Shown: piece after piece, positions 63,421-64,000 of the stretch
Numbering within the stretch: position 1 is the first letter of the stretch
Layout of the letters: every line of letters begins with the position of its first letter
Assembly: GCA_038120095.1 (NCBI GenBank)
Contig: JAYOKZ010000002.1
Coordinates: 62,001 to 126,000, forward strand
DNA: 64,000 nucleotides
Direction: 5' to 3'
From: UBA2589 sp038120095
GTDB lineage: Bacteria > Gemmatimonadota > Gemmatimonadetes > Longimicrobiales > Gaopeijiaceae
Notes under the pieces: generated by a model
The model's input: only the letters and a program-made list of their open reading frames with translations
The model's database searches: none
What the model was told of the DNA's origin: nothing
Position numbers and translations under genes: made by a program

Positions 63421-63858
63421 GTGGGCTGTTCACGAGCTCTCGGTGTCGATTTCGGGACGAAGCGGATTGGCCTCGCGGTCAGCGATCCCACGAACACCGT
63501 CGCGACTCCGCTCGAGACTCTGGTGCGTCGTGAAGGACGCCGGCCACCGTACGCGAAGATCGTCGACCTCGCCGTGACGCACGAAGTCGGACAACTCGTC
63601 GTCGGCCTCCCGCTGGACCTGAGCGGAAAGGAAAACGAATGGTGCGCGGAAGTTCGGTCGATGGCGGCCCGTTTGGGAGAGCGGGCCGACGTCCCGGTAG
63701 CCTTCGTTGATGAGCGACTGACCTCCGTGCGGGCTGAGCGAGCGCTGAGGGCTGCGGGACTCACTCGCTCGAAACATCGAGAGAAGTCGCGGGTCGATGC
63801 CGCGGCGGCTCAGCTGATCCTTCAGGCGTGGCTGGATCAACCGGGGATCGCCCGATGA
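63421..63858 (+). CDS. ruvX: Holliday junction resolvase RuvX/YqgF
   Basis: A 145-residue RuvX. DFGTKRIGLAVSD at residues 9-21, VGLPLDLSGKEN near 60, FVDERLTSVRAE near 99 and DAAAAQLILQAWL near 125 carry the acidic active-site set. It resolves junctions and also acts in 16S rRNA maturation in related bacteria. GTG 63421. It overlaps the mltG start at 63855. Confidence 0.92.
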   Translation: MGCSRALGVDFGTKRIGLAVSDPTNTVATPLETLVRREGRRPPYAKIVDLAVTHEVGQLVVGLPLDLSGKENEWCAEVRSMAARLGERADVPVAFVDERLTSVRAERALRAAGLTRSKHREKSRVDAAAAQLILQAWLDQPGIAR

Positions 63859-64000
63859 TGTCCGTGAAGAGGTACTCGACAAGAACTCGCGTAGCGGCCT
63901 TGTTGGTCGCCGTCGGTCTCACCGCGTTTCTGATGAGAGGCGATAACGACGGGGCTCCCGTCCTCGTGGACATTCCACAGGGGGCCACCTCGCAGCAGAT
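63855..64000 (+). CDS. mltG: MltG-like endolytic transglycosylase, N-terminal part only
   Basis: The start of a gene that runs out of the window. ATG 63855 (or ATG 63858) overlaps the ruvX stop. The 48 visible residues are a basic N-terminus, a membrane helix (VAALLVAVGLTAFL) and VLVDIPQGATSQQ, the MltG/YceG N-terminal pattern. The ruvX-mltG pair is also a common gene order. The catalytic part is not visible. Confidence 0.72.
   Translation, partial: MMSVKRYSTRTRVAALLVAVGLTAFLMRGDNDGAPVLVDIPQGATSQQ

Overview
The window is GC-rich, densely coded chromosomal DNA from a diderm (Gram-negative-type) bacterium. The sequence shows lipoproteins with lipoboxes, a SurA-type periplasmic chaperone, an FtsEX/EnvC-type divisome module, a PBP1A-type synthase, a DacB-type carboxypeptidase and a likely outer-membrane beta-barrel. 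A MenG/UbiE methyltransferase and ETF subunits suggest a respiratory (menaquinone or ubiquinone) metabolism, and acetyl-CoA synthetase, P5C dehydrogenase and an acyl-CoA ligase suggest heterotrophy. The overall style (ECF sigma with zinc-finger anti-sigma, many short overlapping operons, GTG starts) would fit Gemmatimonadota or a related lineage, but that placement is inference. I saw no tRNA, rRNA, CRISPR array, transposase, integrase or phage gene, and no gene-free stretch longer than about 300 bases.

Layout. 1-6.6 kb: the end of an M16 peptidase, menG/ubiE on the minus strand, then an ECF sigma factor, a triple zinc-finger anti-sigma-like membrane protein and three envelope proteins (polymer-forming, toast-rack-like and a small membrane protein) that look like one envelope-stress module. 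6.6-10.8 kb: Mrp, P5C dehydrogenase and a Cys/Met-metabolism PLP enzyme. 10.9-16.1 kb: a minus-strand operon lepA - ROK kinase - PfkB kinase - STAS/HATPase protein - STAS-like protein, tightly overlapped. 16.3-30.6 kb: a long plus-strand run with DUF58 and BatA-like proteins, mfd, two peptidyl-prolyl isomerases (the second SurA), pdxA, ftsE, ftsX, an EnvC-like protein, holB and moaC.

30.7-37.0 kb: an MltD-like lytic transglycosylase, guaB, a small protein, a hexapeptide acyltransferase and acs. 37.1-42.4 kb: a P1B-4-type metal ATPase preceded by a perfect 25-bp palindrome, an unknown protein, a PerR-like regulator, and a DacB-LysM fusion. This is probably a peroxide/iron efflux regulon. 42.6-50.3 kb: an EamA transporter, a zinc-ribbon membrane protein with a winged helix, a secreted HExxH lipoprotein, an SH3 protein, a beta-barrel candidate, moeA and an M23 lipoprotein. 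50.4-64 kb: etfBA, an NhaC antiporter, a Mpg glycosylase, a NYN-LOTUS-LOTUS-HhH RNA-processing candidate, an acyl-CoA ligase, aroB, a HExxH lipoprotein, PBP1A, a V4R-domain protein, ruvX and the start of mltG.

The observations I rate highest are: (1) the palindrome / P1B-4 ATPase / PerR-like regulator set; (2) the NYN protein with two LOTUS domains, RG-rich linkers and a helix-hairpin-helix tail; (3) the ECF sigma / triple-ZAS / toast-rack envelope module; and (4) the STAS-HATPase plus STAS-like pair embedded behind two sugar kinases.
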